Position numbers and translations under genes: made by a program
Part shown: in pieces, positions 8,162-17,300 of the stretch
How the letters are laid out: each line of letters starts with the position of its first letter
Position numbering within the stretch: the stretch's first letter is position 1
The notes under the pieces: generated by a model
What the model saw: only the letters and a program-made list of their open reading frames with translations
Told to the model about the DNA's origin: nothing
The model's database searches: none
Source of the DNA: Jeotgalibacillus sp. S-D1
GTDB lineage: Bacteria; Bacillota; Bacilli; Bacillales; Jeotgalibacillaceae
NCBI RefSeq assembly: GCF_004358665.1
Contig: NZ_SMZR01000002.1
Location: forward strand, 620,001-684,000
Length of the DNA: 64,000 nucleotides
Direction: 5' to 3'

Positions 8162-8436
8162 ACGTTTCCCTCTTTTCGAGCGTCATAATCTTATTATAAC
8201 GGCTATTTTTTTCGATACACTACTTGACAATTTCAAACTATTTTTAAACACTGGCATCTCAATTTTTGAGATGATATATTATTTTTTTCATCATTATTAA
8301 CTTACTGTATTTTTATTTTAACGCTATTGCCTTCATACAAAAAACCAGCTCCGGCAGCAGCGATCTATTTTGTGTTGGACCGAATTGGCCAGGCAGTGAT
8401 CACCGCTTATGGGATGCTGGAATCATTTAGATGTAT

Positions 8437-8661
8437 TTATTTTTTTAACTTTGTGCGGACTTTGTTCATAAGTTCTTCTTCTGTCAATGCCGCGACAGGG
8501 CGATTATTGACAAAGGTAAACGTCTTTTTACGGCCTGGACCACAATAAGATTGGCACCTTATATCAACGGAAGCATCAGGATCAATTTCCTTAAGCTTTG
8601 GAATCAATGTCTTAAGATCAACGGCTTGACAATCGTCGCAAACACGGAATTCGTTTGCCAT
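8437..8661 (-). CDS. Small cysteine-containing protein (DUF1450-like)
   Basis: A 74-residue protein. ATG at 8661 was chosen because GGAAAGGG lies about 11 bases upstream; the in-frame codons up to 8700 lack such a site. It has a CxxC pair near residue 8 (CDDCQ) and a second pair in [12 protein letters not shown], followed by FTFVNNRPV. That layout resembles DUF1450/YuzB proteins, thioredoxin-fold-like small proteins of Firmicutes with no assigned role. It is monocistronic, between ywfO and rsfA. Confidence 0.75.
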   Translation of the reverse strand: MANEFRVCDDCQAVDLKTLIPKLKEIDPDASVDIRCQSYCGPGRKKTFTFVNNRPVAALTEEELMNKVRTKLKK

Positions 8662-8868
8662 TTGTCTGCAACCCTTTCCTCGTGAGTCTCGTTTATTCAC
8701 TACCAGTCATTGTACCGATTTGACGTATTTATTTCAAGATAAATACCAAAATGGACAATCGTTTTACTTTTCTATTAACCACTGATGTATGAAATTCTTT
8801 TAATTCGGAGAAAATATCGATATGGATAGATGTCCAAATGAAAGATTCATGGAACAGGAGTGAATAGA

Positions 8869-9627
8869 ATGAAACAACGACAAGATGCTTGGATGGAAGA
8901 AGACGATTTGGTACTGGCAGACACTGTGTTACGTCACGTGCGTGAAGGCAGCACTCAACTAAATGCATTTGAAGAAGTAGGCGACAAACTAAATCGCACC
9001 TCAGCGGCTTGCGGATTTCGCTGGAATGCTGTTGTTCGCCAGCAATATGAGAAAGCACTTGATTTAGCAAAAAAACAGCGCAAGCAGCGTCATCGATTAC
9101 TGGGCAAGGAGCAAAGCGGCAAGAAAAAAGTACTTTATCAGCCACAGATGCCATCAATCGAAGAATTCCAGTCCATCGATTTACCATTTTCAGAGGGACC
9201 TGCAAACGAACCTGCGGAAACAGAATATCACAACGAGTTTTCCCAGGAAGAAACATATGTGCCTTACCGTGAAAGAGAAAGAGAGGTGCAGCCAGCAAGG
9301 CAGACACCTGTATCTTCCCTTTCGCTTGAGGTAGTCATTGCTTACCTGCAGCAGATGGGGCAAAATCGCGGACAGGATGCTCAGGCAAAACGTCAGCTTG
9401 AGCGTGCTTTAAACGAAAATCGCATCCTGCGGGATCAATGCAGAGAGCTTGAGCTTCAGGTTCAAAGACTCGAAGATCAAGAAACAACCATGCAGGAAGA
9501 CTATGAAACATTGATGAAGATCATGAACCGTGCCAGAAAGCTAATCTTATTTGACGAAGAAGAAATGCCAAGCAACTCCTTTAAAATGGACCGCAATGGC
9601 AATCTTGAAAAAGTAGTAGAAAACTAA
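8869..9627 (+). CDS. rsfA: RsfA-family prespore transcription factor
   Basis: A 252-residue regulator. The N-terminal region (about 1-60; RQDAWMEEDDLVLADTVL, TSAACGFRWNAVV) is the Myb/SANT-like DNA-binding domain of RsfA. A coiled coil follows around residues 165-225, rich in leucine and glutamine. In B. subtilis RsfA adjusts sigma-F-dependent gene expression in the forespore. ATG at 8869 was taken because AGGAG ends eight bases before it; a GTG at 8860 overlaps that site. Position between ywfO and lipL matches B. subtilis. Confidence 0.92.
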   Translation: MKQRQDAWMEEDDLVLADTVLRHVREGSTQLNAFEEVGDKLNRTSAACGFRWNAVVRQQYEKALDLAKKQRKQRHRLLGKEQSGKKKVLYQPQMPSIEEFQSIDLPFSEGPANEPAETEYHNEFSQEETYVPYREREREVQPARQTPVSSLSLEVVIAYLQQMGQNRGQDAQAKRQLERALNENRILRDQCRELELQVQRLEDQETTMQEDYETLMKIMNRARKLILFDEEEMPSNSFKMDRNGNLEKVVEN

Positions 9628-9629
9628 TT

Positions 9630-9677
9630 AAAAAAATCTGTCCAGCTGGCTGAAAATTCCCAGTTGGACAGATTTTT
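9630..9677. terminator. Bidirectional terminator between rsfA and lipL
   Basis: AAATCTGTCCAGCTGG pairs with CCCAGTTGGACAGATTT. An A-run lies on the left and a T-run on the right, serving both convergent genes. Confidence 0.85.
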
Positions 9678-10523
9678 TTATTTAGCTAATGATCGATGGT
9701 TTCTTTCAATTACTCTTGAAAAATAGCCATCATAAAGCAAGGCTTCTTTTTCATTCAGCTGTCCTGCAGAGATGGTGCCGCTAATCTTCTTGAGAGATTG
9801 CAAGAAGCGAAGCATTCCATCCCCGATGGTTAACGGCGTATTCAGCAGCTCCGATAAGGAGGCCATTACCTCTGGTTTAATAGAAGGGTATTTGTGCTTT
9901 GTGGATTCACCCTGAACAGCCTGCTCATAGAACTGTTTAATTAATTCGGCTCGGGCACTGCCGCTGCCTGATAGGCACAGATAAATCTGCACAGCTACAC
10001 CGCCTCTGATGCGGCGCTGTGAGATACCTGCAAACTTCAGTCCATTAATACTCAAGTCATAGCTTCCGGGACAATACGAACCTTCTACTTCGTAGGCTTC
10101 AATCTCTGCATCAAAATCCGAAAACATGATTCGCACGAGCTCCACCATTGCTTCATATCCTCTATTAATATCAATTCCTTTTTCATCTTCACTAAAAATT
10201 AACGAAATATTTAAGACCCCATCATCAAGGACAACCGCGAGTCCTCCGGAATTTCGTACAATAGAACGAAATCCAGCTTGCCCGAGCACATCTAATCCTT
10301 TCTGCAAATAGGGTGTTCTCGTATCCTGAATACCGAGCACCACTGTATCATGGTGTACCCAGGCACGCGCTGTTGCTGGTGCTTCTCCCGCTCCCACCGA
10401 TGTACATAATGTATCATCCATAGCAAAAGACTGGAGGCCTTCAAACATCGGTCCCAGGCTTGACTGGTCAATGACCCGCCATACAGGCTGATGCAGCAGT
10501 TTCAGTGAGTTACCCTGTTCCAT
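9678..10523 (-). CDS. lipL: Octanoyl-[GcvH]:protein N-octanoyltransferase
   Basis: A 281-residue amidotransferase of the biotin/lipoate ligase fold. It moves octanoyl groups from GcvH to lipoyl domains of 2-oxoacid dehydrogenases. Conserved features visible are [18 protein letters not shown] (90-107), the catalytic Cys151 in [10 protein letters not shown], and the lysine region [13 protein letters not shown]. The cysteine position agrees with B. subtilis LipL (Cys150). Start at ATG 10523 with GGAG upstream. It stands alone between two terminators. Confidence 0.93.
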   Translation of the reverse strand: MEQGNSLKLLHQPVWRVIDQSSLGPMFEGLQSFAMDDTLCTSVGAGEAPATARAWVHHDTVVLGIQDTRTPYLQKGLDVLGQAGFRSIVRNSGGLAVVLDDGVLNISLIFSEDEKGIDINRGYEAMVELVRIMFSDFDAEIEAYEVEGSYCPGSYDLSINGLKFAGISQRRIRGGVAVQIYLCLSGSGSARAELIKQFYEQAVQGESTKHKYPSIKPEVMASLSELLNTPLTIGDGMLRFLQSLKKISGTISAGQLNEKEALLYDGYFSRVIERNHRSLAK

Positions 10524-10600
10524 CTTTCATCGATCTCCTCTGCCATACAAACTGATCAGATTATACCATAAAACCCTTCCACTTTGAGCAAATCAGCAGC

Positions 10601-10635
10601 AAAACCCCAGCCAATTAATGATGGCAGGGGTTTTG
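10601..10635 (-). terminator. pta terminator
   Basis: AAAACCCCAGCC pairs with GGCAGGGGTTTT around a short loop. It lies just after the pta stop on the minus strand and ends in T residues. Confidence 0.75.
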
Positions 10636-10644
10636 TTGGATTTA

Positions 10645-11616
10645 TTATAGTGCTTGCCCCGCTGTAATAAGTGCAAGCTTGTAAACATCCTCTTCATTAC
10701 AACCGCGGGAAAGGTCGTTCACCGGCGCATTCAAACCTTGTAAAATAGGTCCTACTGCTTCCAAATTGCCTAAACGCTGAGCAATTTTGTATCCGATATT
10801 ACCAGCTTCAAGACTTGGAAAAACGAATACATTGGCATCCCCTTTTATTTCTGAATCCGGCGCTTTGCTTTTGGCAACAGAGGGAACGAATGCTGCATCA
10901 AATTGGAATTCCCCATCCAAAGCTAAATCAGGAGCCTGTTCTTTGGCAATATGAACGGCATCTGCCACTTTTTCTGTTTCTGGAGACTTAGCTGAACCTT
11001 TGGTCGAAAAGCTCAGCATGGCAACACGAGGTTCAATATCAAACATTTGAGCTGTTTTCGCGCTTTCTAATGCGATTTCTGCCAAGTCCTGGCTGTCCGG
11101 TGAAATATTAATTGCACAATCGGCAAATACATATTTCTCATCTCCGCGCACCATAATGAACACGCCGGATGTTTTTTTGATGCCCGGCTTTGTTTTAATA
11201 ATTTGAAGAGCTGGACGAACGGTATCCGCTGTAGAATGTGCGGCTCCGCTTACAAGGCCGTGTGCACGGTCCGTATAGACCAGCATGGTACCAAAGTAAT
11301 TTTCATCCAAAAGAATTTTGCGTGCATCTTCTTCTGTTGCTTTTCCTTTACGGCGTTCCACAAAGGATTGAACAAGCTCTTCCATATGCTCGTATGATGC
11401 CGGATCTAAAATATCAGTTCCGTTAAGCGTCACATTCATTTCCTTCGCTTTCGCTTCTACTTCATCCTTATTTCCGATTAAGACCGGTGTTAATATACCT
11501 TCTGCTGCTAAACGGCTCGCAGCGCGAAGAATTCGCTCGTCCAGTCCCTCAGGAAATACAATCCGTGTATCTTGTCCTTTAATTTTTTCCGTTAGTGTTG
11601 TAAATAAATCGCTCAT
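10645..11616 (-). CDS. pta: Phosphate acetyltransferase
   Basis: A 323-residue enzyme that interconverts acetyl-CoA and acetyl phosphate, the first step of overflow acetate production. The short single-domain PTA type is seen throughout: DTRIVFPEGLDERILRAA at the start, GLVSGAAHSTADTVRPALQ near 130, and the ending NIGYKIAQRLG...GLNAPVNDLSRGC. ATG follows a clear AAGGAGG site. It is monocistronic and flanked by lipL and hemQ as in B. subtilis, where pta is CcpA-controlled. No convincing cre was found in the 260 bases upstream. Confidence 0.95.
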   Translation of the reverse strand: MSDLFTTLTEKIKGQDTRIVFPEGLDERILRAASRLAAEGILTPVLIGNKDEVEAKAKEMNVTLNGTDILDPASYEHMEELVQSFVERRKGKATEEDARKILLDENYFGTMLVYTDRAHGLVSGAAHSTADTVRPALQIIKTKPGIKKTSGVFIMVRGDEKYVFADCAINISPDSQDLAEIALESAKTAQMFDIEPRVAMLSFSTKGSAKSPETEKVADAVHIAKEQAPDLALDGEFQFDAAFVPSVAKSKAPDSEIKGDANVFVFPSLEAGNIGYKIAQRLGNLEAVGPILQGLNAPVNDLSRGCNEEDVYKLALITAGQAL

Positions 11617-11876
11617 TTTGCGACCTCCTTAAAACGTCTTTACCGCTAGCATACCCCATCTCTGTTAGAATTCAAGGATAAGCCATCATGTCAGCGTTTA
11701 CAGATGAGATGTTTGTTTTTTCGGATAATTTATACCAATGTCATCCCCTTGCCTCAATGCATTCTCCATTTAATAAATGGCTAAATATTGAACTGTAATC
11801 ATGGCGGGAGTGCGTAAAAAGGAATTATGATATGATGGCAATGGGTATTTAAGTAATTCTCAAGGAGTGACGATAA

Positions 11877-12626
11877 ATGAATGAAGCAGCAACAACGCTT
11901 GATGGCTGGTATGGCCTTCATGATTTTCGTAAAATGGATTGGACCTCTTGGAAACGCCTGACAAGTGATGAACGCACGCAGGCCATTGCTGAATTTCAGC
12001 ATTTCCTCCAAAAGCTTGATGTGGTTCAAAACGAAGAGCAAGGCAGTCATTCTTTTTATTCTATTGTGGGGCAAAAAGCGGATTTCATGCTTTTTATTTT
12101 ACGACCTACTATGGAAGAATTGAATCATTTGGAAAACGAATTCAACAAGCTGACAATCGCTGAATTTACAGTTCCAACTTATTCTTATGTATCAGTGGTT
12201 GAACTCGGAAGCTATGGCTCGAAAGATTCAGATGAGGATCCATATGAAAATCCATATGTACGTTCCCGTTTGTATCCCCAACTGCCTAAATCAAAGCATA
12301 TTTGCTTTTATCCAATGGATAAAAAGCGTGAAGGCGATGACAACTGGTATATGCTGCCAATGGAAAAACGAAAGCAGCTTATGTACGACCATGGAATGAT
12401 CGGCCGCGGCTACGCAGGTAAAATTAAGCAAATTATTTCCGGCTCGGTTGGTTTTGATGACTGGGAATGGGGCGTCACGCTTTATGCAGATGATGTTCTT
12501 CAATTCAAAAAAATCGTGTATGAAATGCGTTTTGATGAAGTAAGTGCACGCTATGGCGAATTCGGTTCGTTCTACGTGGGCAATTTACTTGAAAATGAAG
12601 ACCTTCCTCAATTTTTACACGTATAA
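11877..12626 (+). CDS. hemQ: Coproheme decarboxylase HemQ
   Basis: A 249-residue chlorite-dismutase-fold enzyme that decarboxylates iron-coproporphyrin III to heme b in the Gram-positive coproporphyrin pathway. The catalytic Tyr145 (in [10 protein letters not shown]) and proximal His172 (in [15 protein letters not shown]) are both in place. These match the numbering known for Bacillaceae HemQ. A heme-propionate-contacting R-x-L-Y segment lies near residue 131. AAGGAGTGACGATAA precedes the ATG. An extended TGATATGAT -10-like element lies about 45 bases upstream. Confidence 0.95.
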   Translation: MNEAATTLDGWYGLHDFRKMDWTSWKRLTSDERTQAIAEFQHFLQKLDVVQNEEQGSHSFYSIVGQKADFMLFILRPTMEELNHLENEFNKLTIAEFTVPTYSYVSVVELGSYGSKDSDEDPYENPYVRSRLYPQLPKSKHICFYPMDKKREGDDNWYMLPMEKRKQLMYDHGMIGRGYAGKIKQIISGSVGFDDWEWGVTLYADDVLQFKKIVYEMRFDEVSARYGEFGSFYVGNLLENEDLPQFLHV

Positions 12627-12650
12627 AAAAAATTTTTGCCCATACATTAA

Positions 12651-12688
12651 GTCGTGTCCCATTTATATAAGGGGCACGGCTTTTTTCT
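12651..12688 (+). terminator. hemQ terminator
   Basis: GTCGTGTCCC pairs with GGGGCACGGC, with G-U pairs, followed by TTTTTT. Confidence 0.8.
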
Positions 12689-12713
12689 TTTAAGTTCTGT
12701 TAAACTCGGCTGT

Positions 12714-12800
12714 TGTTATTTGCAGATGATTGTTTGGAACTGAAGGCGTGAGACTCCTGCTCAGATGCGGCTTGTTGCTGAACACCTTCACAGAAAATCA
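12714..12800. repeat. Decayed fragment of a GC-rich Bacillaceae intergenic repeat
   Basis: The stretch contains GGAACTGAAGGCGTGAGACTCCTGC and an ACTCGGCTGTTG lead. These resemble the GGAGCGGAAGG...GACTCCTGC core of the element at 31040-31150 in the opposite orientation. It looks like an eroded copy. Nothing else is evident in this gap apart from the cwlJ promoter. Confidence 0.35.
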
Positions 12801-12833
12801 ATATCCACTTTTAACAAAGCCTGTTTCTAAGTG

Positions 12834-12861
12834 AATATCTTGTCTCCGTCAGGCATATAGT
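12834..12861 (+). promoter_or_regulatory. Possible sigma-E promoter of cwlJ
   Basis: AATATC, a 14-base spacer and CATATAGT resemble the sigma-E consensus (ATATT, N14, CATACAMT), ending 29 bases before the cwlJ GTG. B. subtilis cwlJ is sigma-E dependent, which supports the call. Confidence 0.5.
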
Positions 12862-12890
12862 GATTAGCGATGGGGGAGGAGTGAGGATAT

Positions 12891-13313
12891 GTGGCGGTAA
12901 TTGCACATAACGAGAAGGAGGTTGACTTGCTGGCTAGGCTGATGCGTGCTGAAGCTGAAGGTGATGGAGAACTCGGAATGCTGATGGTAGGAAATGTGGG
13001 GGTTAACCGGGCCCGTGTAGACTGCATGGACTTTACCGATGTTCGTACCATTGAACAAATGGTTTTTCAGCGGCCTGGAGGTTTTGAAGCTACTCTCAAA
13101 GGTTATTTTTATCAGCGGGCAAGAGAAAGAGATAAGCAGCTTGCCAGACGAGTGTTAAAAGGCGAGCGTTTCCACCCGGCTACAAACGGACTTTGGTTTT
13201 ACCGTCCAGAGGGTGATTGTCCAGCCCAGTGGTATGGACAGTGGAATACAGGACGTTTTAAATCGCATTGCTTTTTCGCTCCCACCCAGCAGGATTGCCC
13301 AGACGTCTTTTAA
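12891..13313 (+). CDS. cwlJ: Spore cortex-lytic enzyme CwlJ
   Basis: A 140-residue hydrolase of the SleB/CwlJ catalytic family, which degrades spore cortex peptidoglycan during germination. The catalytic glutamate region is LARLMRAEAEGDGELGM near residues 14-30. It has no signal peptide, as expected for CwlJ, which is placed in the coat from the mother cell. The GTG start follows GGAGGAG. An ATG two bases earlier is out of frame and stops after three codons. It lies directly upstream of gerQ, which CwlJ needs for its localisation in B. subtilis. Confidence 0.94.
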   Translation: MAVIAHNEKEVDLLARLMRAEAEGDGELGMLMVGNVGVNRARVDCMDFTDVRTIEQMVFQRPGGFEATLKGYFYQRARERDKQLARRVLKGERFHPATNGLWFYRPEGDCPAQWYGQWNTGRFKSHCFFAPTQQDCPDVF

Positions 13314-13359
13314 TGCATTTTTCATTATTTGACTTGAAACATCAAGGAGGCGAACATTG

Positions 13360-13863
13360 ATGAATAATCCTTCATCAAACAGTGGTCAAAAACCACAGCA
13401 AGGTCAATCAACACAACAGGGGCAGCCCATGCAATCAAACCCCTCATCTCATTCTGGCCAGTCTGGATCCAACTTTTCCTACCCATATTATCAGCCAACG
13501 CAGCAGCAAAGCTACCCAAGCTACTCCTATCCCACTCAAAGCTACCAACAAACACCAACCTTCACTCAGGGTCAGGGTTCAGGAGGCCAGCTTCCAAACG
13601 AGGAGTCGTATATTGAAAATATCCTGCGTTTAAATCGCGGCAAACCGGCAACAGTATACATGACGTTTGAAAATAACCGCGAGTGGAATGCAAAGATTTT
13701 CAAAGGAATTGTGGAAGCCGCCGGCCGTGATCATATTATCTTAAGCGACCCAAAAAGCGGATTACGCTACATTTTACCGATGATTTACCTGGATTACATT
13801 ACATTTGAAGGCGAAATTCAGTACTCATATCCATTAGCAAATGCGCAATACTCCCCACGTTAA
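13360..13863 (+). CDS. gerQ: Spore coat protein GerQ
   Basis: 167 residues. The first 85 or so are low-complexity, rich in Gln, Ser, Pro and Tyr. They suit the transglutaminase cross-linking by Tgl reported for B. subtilis GerQ. The C-terminal 85 residues form the conserved domain (EESYIENILRLNRGKPATVY, then SGLRYILPMIYLDYITFEG). It retains CwlJ in the coat. ATG 13360 follows AAGGAGG by nine bases. It forms a probable mother-cell operon with cwlJ, 46 bases apart. Confidence 0.94.
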   Translation: MNNPSSNSGQKPQQGQSTQQGQPMQSNPSSHSGQSGSNFSYPYYQPTQQQSYPSYSYPTQSYQQTPTFTQGQGSGGQLPNEESYIENILRLNRGKPATVYMTFENNREWNAKIFKGIVEAAGRDHIILSDPKSGLRYILPMIYLDYITFEGEIQYSYPLANAQYSPR

Positions 13864-13875
13864 TTTATACGAATA

Positions 13876-13904
13876 AGACCGCTCCCCATTAATGGAGAGC
13901 GGTC
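13876..13904. terminator. Hairpin between gerQ and ywdK
   Basis: AGACCGCTC pairs with GAGCGGTCT. The flanks are only moderately T-rich (TATTTGTCTTGTTTTT on the plus side). It lies between convergent genes. Confidence 0.6.
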
Positions 13905-13921
13905 TATTTGTCTTGTTTTTC

Positions 13922-14293
13922 TTAAAGAACCTTCATTGCAGCAATAATCAAGCACACCCATGCAGCCAAAAAGGCTACGCCGCCGATCGGTGTGATGGCA
14001 CCGAGGACACTGATCCCTGTCAGGCTTAAGATATACAGACTGCCTGAGAAAAAGATGATGCCGACTAACATAAGCCAGCCTGCCCAACTGAGAAGACCGG
14101 TCGCCGGGAGGTTCCCCATCAGAATGCCAATAATAAGAATACCTGTGGCATGGAACATTTGATATTGAACAGCAGTATTCCATGTATCGAGGTACTTCGC
14201 TTCCACACGGCCTTCCAGCGCATGTGCCCCAAATGCTCCCAGACCTACTGACAGCAAGGCGTTTATTGCCCCGATAATTATAAATAATTTCAT
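13922..14293 (-). CDS. ywdK: DUF423 family membrane protein (YwdK)
   Basis: 123 residues with four hydrophobic segments. G-A-F-G-A-H-A-L-E near residue 21 and W-x-T-A-x-Q-Y-Q-M-F-H near residue 38 are the signature of the DUF423/YgdD family of small inner-membrane proteins. Its function is unknown. It is the last gene of a ung-ywdI-ywdK run, with 36 bases to ywdI. Start ATG 14293 with AAGGGAAG upstream. Confidence 0.88.
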   Translation of the reverse strand: MKLFIIIGAINALLSVGLGAFGAHALEGRVEAKYLDTWNTAVQYQMFHATGILIIGILMGNLPATGLLSWAGWLMLVGIIFFSGSLYILSLTGISVLGAITPIGGVAFLAAWVCLIIAAMKVL

Positions 14294-14329
14294 TTGTAAA
14301 CAACTTCCCTTCTTTTCAATTAGTTAACC

Positions 14330-14608
14330 CTAAAAATCGAATAATGAATCTCCATTCGAACCATCTTCCATTCGTATAGGCTTGTCCTTTTGCATGGAAA
14401 CAGGCTGTTGTACAGGAGCCTGATACACCGACGAAGGCTGAACTGGTTCGATTCGTTGGGCAGAAATGCCGCCTGACGGTTCATCCAAGGCCAAATCACA
14501 TAACGTTCTAATGGCATGCAGATGCTCTCTCATTTGTGATGAGGGGGCTTGTTTTGCCTGTCCAACCTGTTGTTCAATCTTGGCCAGCAGCTTTTCATGT
14601 GAGATATT
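14330..14608 (-). CDS. ywdI: YwdI-like protein
   Basis: About 92 residues. TTG at 14608 was chosen because AAAGGAGAG lies eight bases upstream; the open frame runs further up into ung but without a start signal. The N-terminal half is a helix with ISHEKLLAKIEQQVGQAK and MREHLHAIRTLCDLAL. The rest is Gln/Pro-rich and disordered. Identification as YwdI rests on position between ung and ywdK and on the small size. No function is known. Confidence 0.75.
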   Translation of the reverse strand, partial: NISHEKLLAKIEQQVGQAKQAPSSQMREHLHAIRTLCDLALDEPSGGISAQRIEPVQPSSVYQAPVQQPVSMQKDKPIRMEDGSNGDSLFDF

Positions 14609-14685
14609 CAATTGCTGCACTCTCCTTTCATTGCTGCTTATTAGTTTAAATGAATAAAATTGATGTCCAAAAGCACAAAAAACGT

Positions 14686-15357
14686 CTACTCCAACGACCA
14701 ATCTATTTCATCGATTCCATTTGCACGCAAGTATTTATTCGCTTTCGAAAAAGGCTTGCTTCCAAAAAAGCCCCGATGAGCAGATAACGGACTCGGGTGC
14801 GGTGCTGTCAGCACACAATGCACATTCTCATCGATCAGCTCTCTTTTTGATCCAGCAGGTTTTCCCCACAAAATAAAGACAGTCGGTTTTTCACGCTGGC
14901 CAACCAAATGAATAATTTCATTCGTCAGCGTTTCCCATCCCTTCTTACGATGAGAATTCGCCTGCCCTTCGCGGACGGTAAGGACCGTATTTAGCAATAA
15001 TACTCCCTGTTTACTCCATTTATCAAGGTAACCATCTGTAGGTACTGGAACCTGCATATCGTCTGCAAGTTCCTTAAAAATGTTTTTTAATGAAGGGGGA
15101 ATTTTCACACCAGGCTGTACAGAAAAGCTCAAGCCATGAGCCTGCCCCTTTCCATGATATGGATCCTGCCCTAAAATAACCACCTTTACATTCTCAAAGG
15201 ATGTATTATACATCGCCTGATAAATAGAATCCATCGGAGGAAAAATCGTTTCCTCCGTGTATTCTTCTTTCAGAAATGCCCGAAGCTCTTGATAATAAGG
15301 TTTGGAAAACTCTTTTTCAAGAAGAGGCTGCCAATCATTTTGAAATAGTTCTTTCAT
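14686..15357 (-). CDS. ung: Uracil-DNA glycosylase
   Basis: A 223-residue family-1 UDG that excises uracil from DNA in base excision repair. The water-activating motif GQDPYH has the catalytic Asp65, and the DNA-intercalation motif appears as HPSPLSAHRGFFGSKPFS near 185-202. The length matches bacterial Ung. GAGGTG lies ahead of the ATG. It lies 23 bases downstream of the DUF4230 gene and probably shares its transcript. Confidence 0.97.
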   Translation of the reverse strand: MKELFQNDWQPLLEKEFSKPYYQELRAFLKEEYTEETIFPPMDSIYQAMYNTSFENVKVVILGQDPYHGKGQAHGLSFSVQPGVKIPPSLKNIFKELADDMQVPVPTDGYLDKWSKQGVLLLNTVLTVREGQANSHRKKGWETLTNEIIHLVGQREKPTVFILWGKPAGSKRELIDENVHCVLTAPHPSPLSAHRGFFGSKPFSKANKYLRANGIDEIDWSLE

Positions 15358-15380
15358 TATGCTTTCACCTCTTCCATTCT

Positions 15381-16025
15381 TTATTCATCCTCGAATAGAA
15401 TCGTGGCTTCATAACCAGCAAGCTTGAAGAATTCACTTAATACCCGCTCAGCATTTTTATCTGCCTGACTGAGCAGACCCTGGTCGGTTGCTTCTTCCTT
15501 TATCATATCCTGCGCTTGAGCGGCAATCTCAAAGCCTTCCTCCCAATTCACATTGCTCCTAAATAAACCTTCTACAGAAAAAGCTTGAATATTTCCCAAA
15601 TCGATCGCAGGGTCCTGTAAAAGTGTGGAGCGTGGGATCGTAATTTCAATCTTTTGTGCTTCTGCATCAAGACGTACATCGTCCTCAGTTATTTTTTCTA
15701 AATCCACTCCTGCTAAAACAGTACCCGGTACCACAAGCAATAAACGGCGCTGGGTCCCAGGCAGATTAATAGAAATATTTTGCCCGAAGAACTGATTATC
15801 CGTTTGCTCTATTACCGCTTTAACGTATGCCTGAGAGGTGGCAAGAGAACTCATATCTCTAATTTGTTCGACAAAAGCTTCTGATTCCTGTTCTGTATTG
15901 TCCCCTGAAAGCCATGCGGTCGAGATCAAAATACTGATTCCAAGCAGGACCAGAAGTACCAGGACAAGCAATACATATTTTAAGCGCCAAAGCCAAAATA
16001 TTGATTTCCCCATTTTCATAACCAT
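15381..16025 (-). CDS. DUF4230-like membrane-anchored protein
   Basis: 214 residues. A single hydrophobic anchor lies at about 10-38 (LKYVLLVLVLLVLLGISILI), preceded by Lys and Arg, so the rest should face outside. The extracellular part has RRLLLVVPGTVLAGVDLEKI and IEITIPRSTLL, matching the DUF4230 pattern. The function is unknown. The ATG has no ribosome site of its own. A 19-codon ORF with a strong site ends one base upstream, so translation is probably coupled. Confidence 0.7.
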   Translation of the reverse strand: MVMKMGKSIFWLWRLKYVLLVLVLLVLLGISILISTAWLSGDNTEQESEAFVEQIRDMSSLATSQAYVKAVIEQTDNQFFGQNISINLPGTQRRLLLVVPGTVLAGVDLEKITEDDVRLDAEAQKIEITIPRSTLLQDPAIDLGNIQAFSVEGLFRSNVNWEEGFEIAAQAQDMIKEEATDQGLLSQADKNAERVLSEFFKLAGYEATILFEDE

Positions 16026-16026
16026 A

Positions 16027-16086
16027 TTAAGCAGTATGGGATACGTGATTGCTTATCCAAGCGCCGCCTGAATTAAAAACAGTCAT
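16027..16086 (-). CDS. 19-residue leader ORF upstream of the DUF4230 gene
   Basis: ATG at 16086 stands behind GGGGAGGGG and reads M-T-V-F-N-S-G-G-A-W-I-S-N-H-V-S-H-T-A, then TAA. A single base separates the stop from the next ATG at 16025, and the downstream gene lacks a ribosome site. This layout is typical of translational coupling. It could also be the remnant of a longer gene. Confidence 0.5.
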   Translation of the reverse strand: MTVFNSGGAWISNHVSHTA

Positions 16087-16368
16087 ATGCCCCTCCCCTT
16101 TCTATACCATTCACATTCTATTAATTATACGAAAAACGTCGTTTAATGGAAACCTATACCTGCAGGCACGTAAATGGCCGACACACCGCTGTCCATATTT
16201 CAGACAAATCCATTACTATTTCCCTTTTATACGACGAGATATTTCCCAGGAAATTCTCTCCCTTGCCCGGTTGATCAGAATAATGTAAATACAGGCTTTT
16301 CCATGCTATGATAAGAACAGAATAAACACGAATTAATGCGAATACGCATATCTTTAGGAGGAATGATC

Positions 16369-17208
16369 ATGACATTAATGAAAACATTGACGATAGCCGG
16401 GTCAGATACAAGCGGAGGCGCTGGAATTCAAGCAGATTTAAAAACCTTCCAGGAACATGGCACATATGGAATGACGGCTTTAACCACTGTCGTAACAATG
16501 GATCCAAATAACCATTGGCATCACAATGTCCACCCTTTGCCAATTGAAACATTAAATGCTCAGCTGGACACTGCTCTTTCTACTGGTGTTGATGCCATCA
16601 AGACGGGCATGCTGGGTTCAGTCGAAATCATCAAGACGGCCGCTTCAGCCATTGACCGTTCTGGTGTTCAAAAAGTAGTGATTGATCCCGTAATGGTGTG
16701 TAAAGGCGAAGACGAAGTGCTTTATCCGGAAACAGTGGGCGCTATGCAGGAGTATTTGCTTCCCCGCGCGACAGTTGTCACACCTAATTTATTTGAAGCC
16801 GGACAGCTCGCTGGAACAGGTACTCTGCACTCAATTGAGGATATGAAATCAGCTGCAAAAAAAATTCTCGATTACGGAGCTGCATCAGTCGTTATCAAAG
16901 GCGGAAAGCAGCTGGAGCATGGAGAAGCACTTGATCTATTCTACGATGGCACAACATTTTTTATCCTTGAAGCTGAAAAAGCAGAAACAACATACACCCA
17001 TGGAGCAGGCTGTACATTTGCCGCTGCCATCACAGCAAACCTCGCTAATGGCCAGGCTGTAAAAGAAGCCGTAACCAACGCCAAGCAGTTTGTTACAGCA
17101 GCCATTCACCACGGCTGGAAACTAAATGAATATGTCGGTCCAGTTATGCATGGTGCCTTTACTCGATTTGAAAAAAACGAAATTAAAGAGCAATCCATTA
17201 AGGCATAA
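16369..17208 (+). CDS. thiD: Hydroxymethylpyrimidine/phosphomethylpyrimidine (or pyridoxine) kinase
   Basis: A 279-residue ribokinase-fold kinase. LTIAGSDTSGGAGIQADLKT near the N-terminus is the ThiD/PdxK signature. The phosphate and catalytic region is THGAGCTFAAAITA near 220. In B. subtilis the gene at this position (next to ywd genes and ung) is pdxK/ywdB, which phosphorylates pyridoxine and HMP, so either role is possible. ATG 16369 follows AGGAGG by seven bases. It may support vitamin B1 salvage alongside ykoFEDC, 38 kb away. Confidence 0.88.
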   Translation: MTLMKTLTIAGSDTSGGAGIQADLKTFQEHGTYGMTALTTVVTMDPNNHWHHNVHPLPIETLNAQLDTALSTGVDAIKTGMLGSVEIIKTAASAIDRSGVQKVVIDPVMVCKGEDEVLYPETVGAMQEYLLPRATVVTPNLFEAGQLAGTGTLHSIEDMKSAAKKILDYGAASVVIKGGKQLEHGEALDLFYDGTTFFILEAEKAETTYTHGAGCTFAAAITANLANGQAVKEAVTNAKQFVTAAIHHGWKLNEYVGPVMHGAFTRFEKNEIKEQSIKA

Positions 17209-17300
17209 TATGCCATTTTTAAAAACATATCTCAGTAATACGTTTAAATCCCTCATTTTAAGGAATACAGAAAGTAAAAGCTTTGCTATGAGGTGAAGAT

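Noticed and set aside
8327-8548. 73-codon plus-strand ORF opposite the DUF1450-like gene
   Set aside because: It overlaps a better supported minus-strand gene and has no ribosome site.
8729-9307. 192-codon minus-strand ORF
   Set aside because: It is antisense to rsfA, which is conserved in sequence and position.
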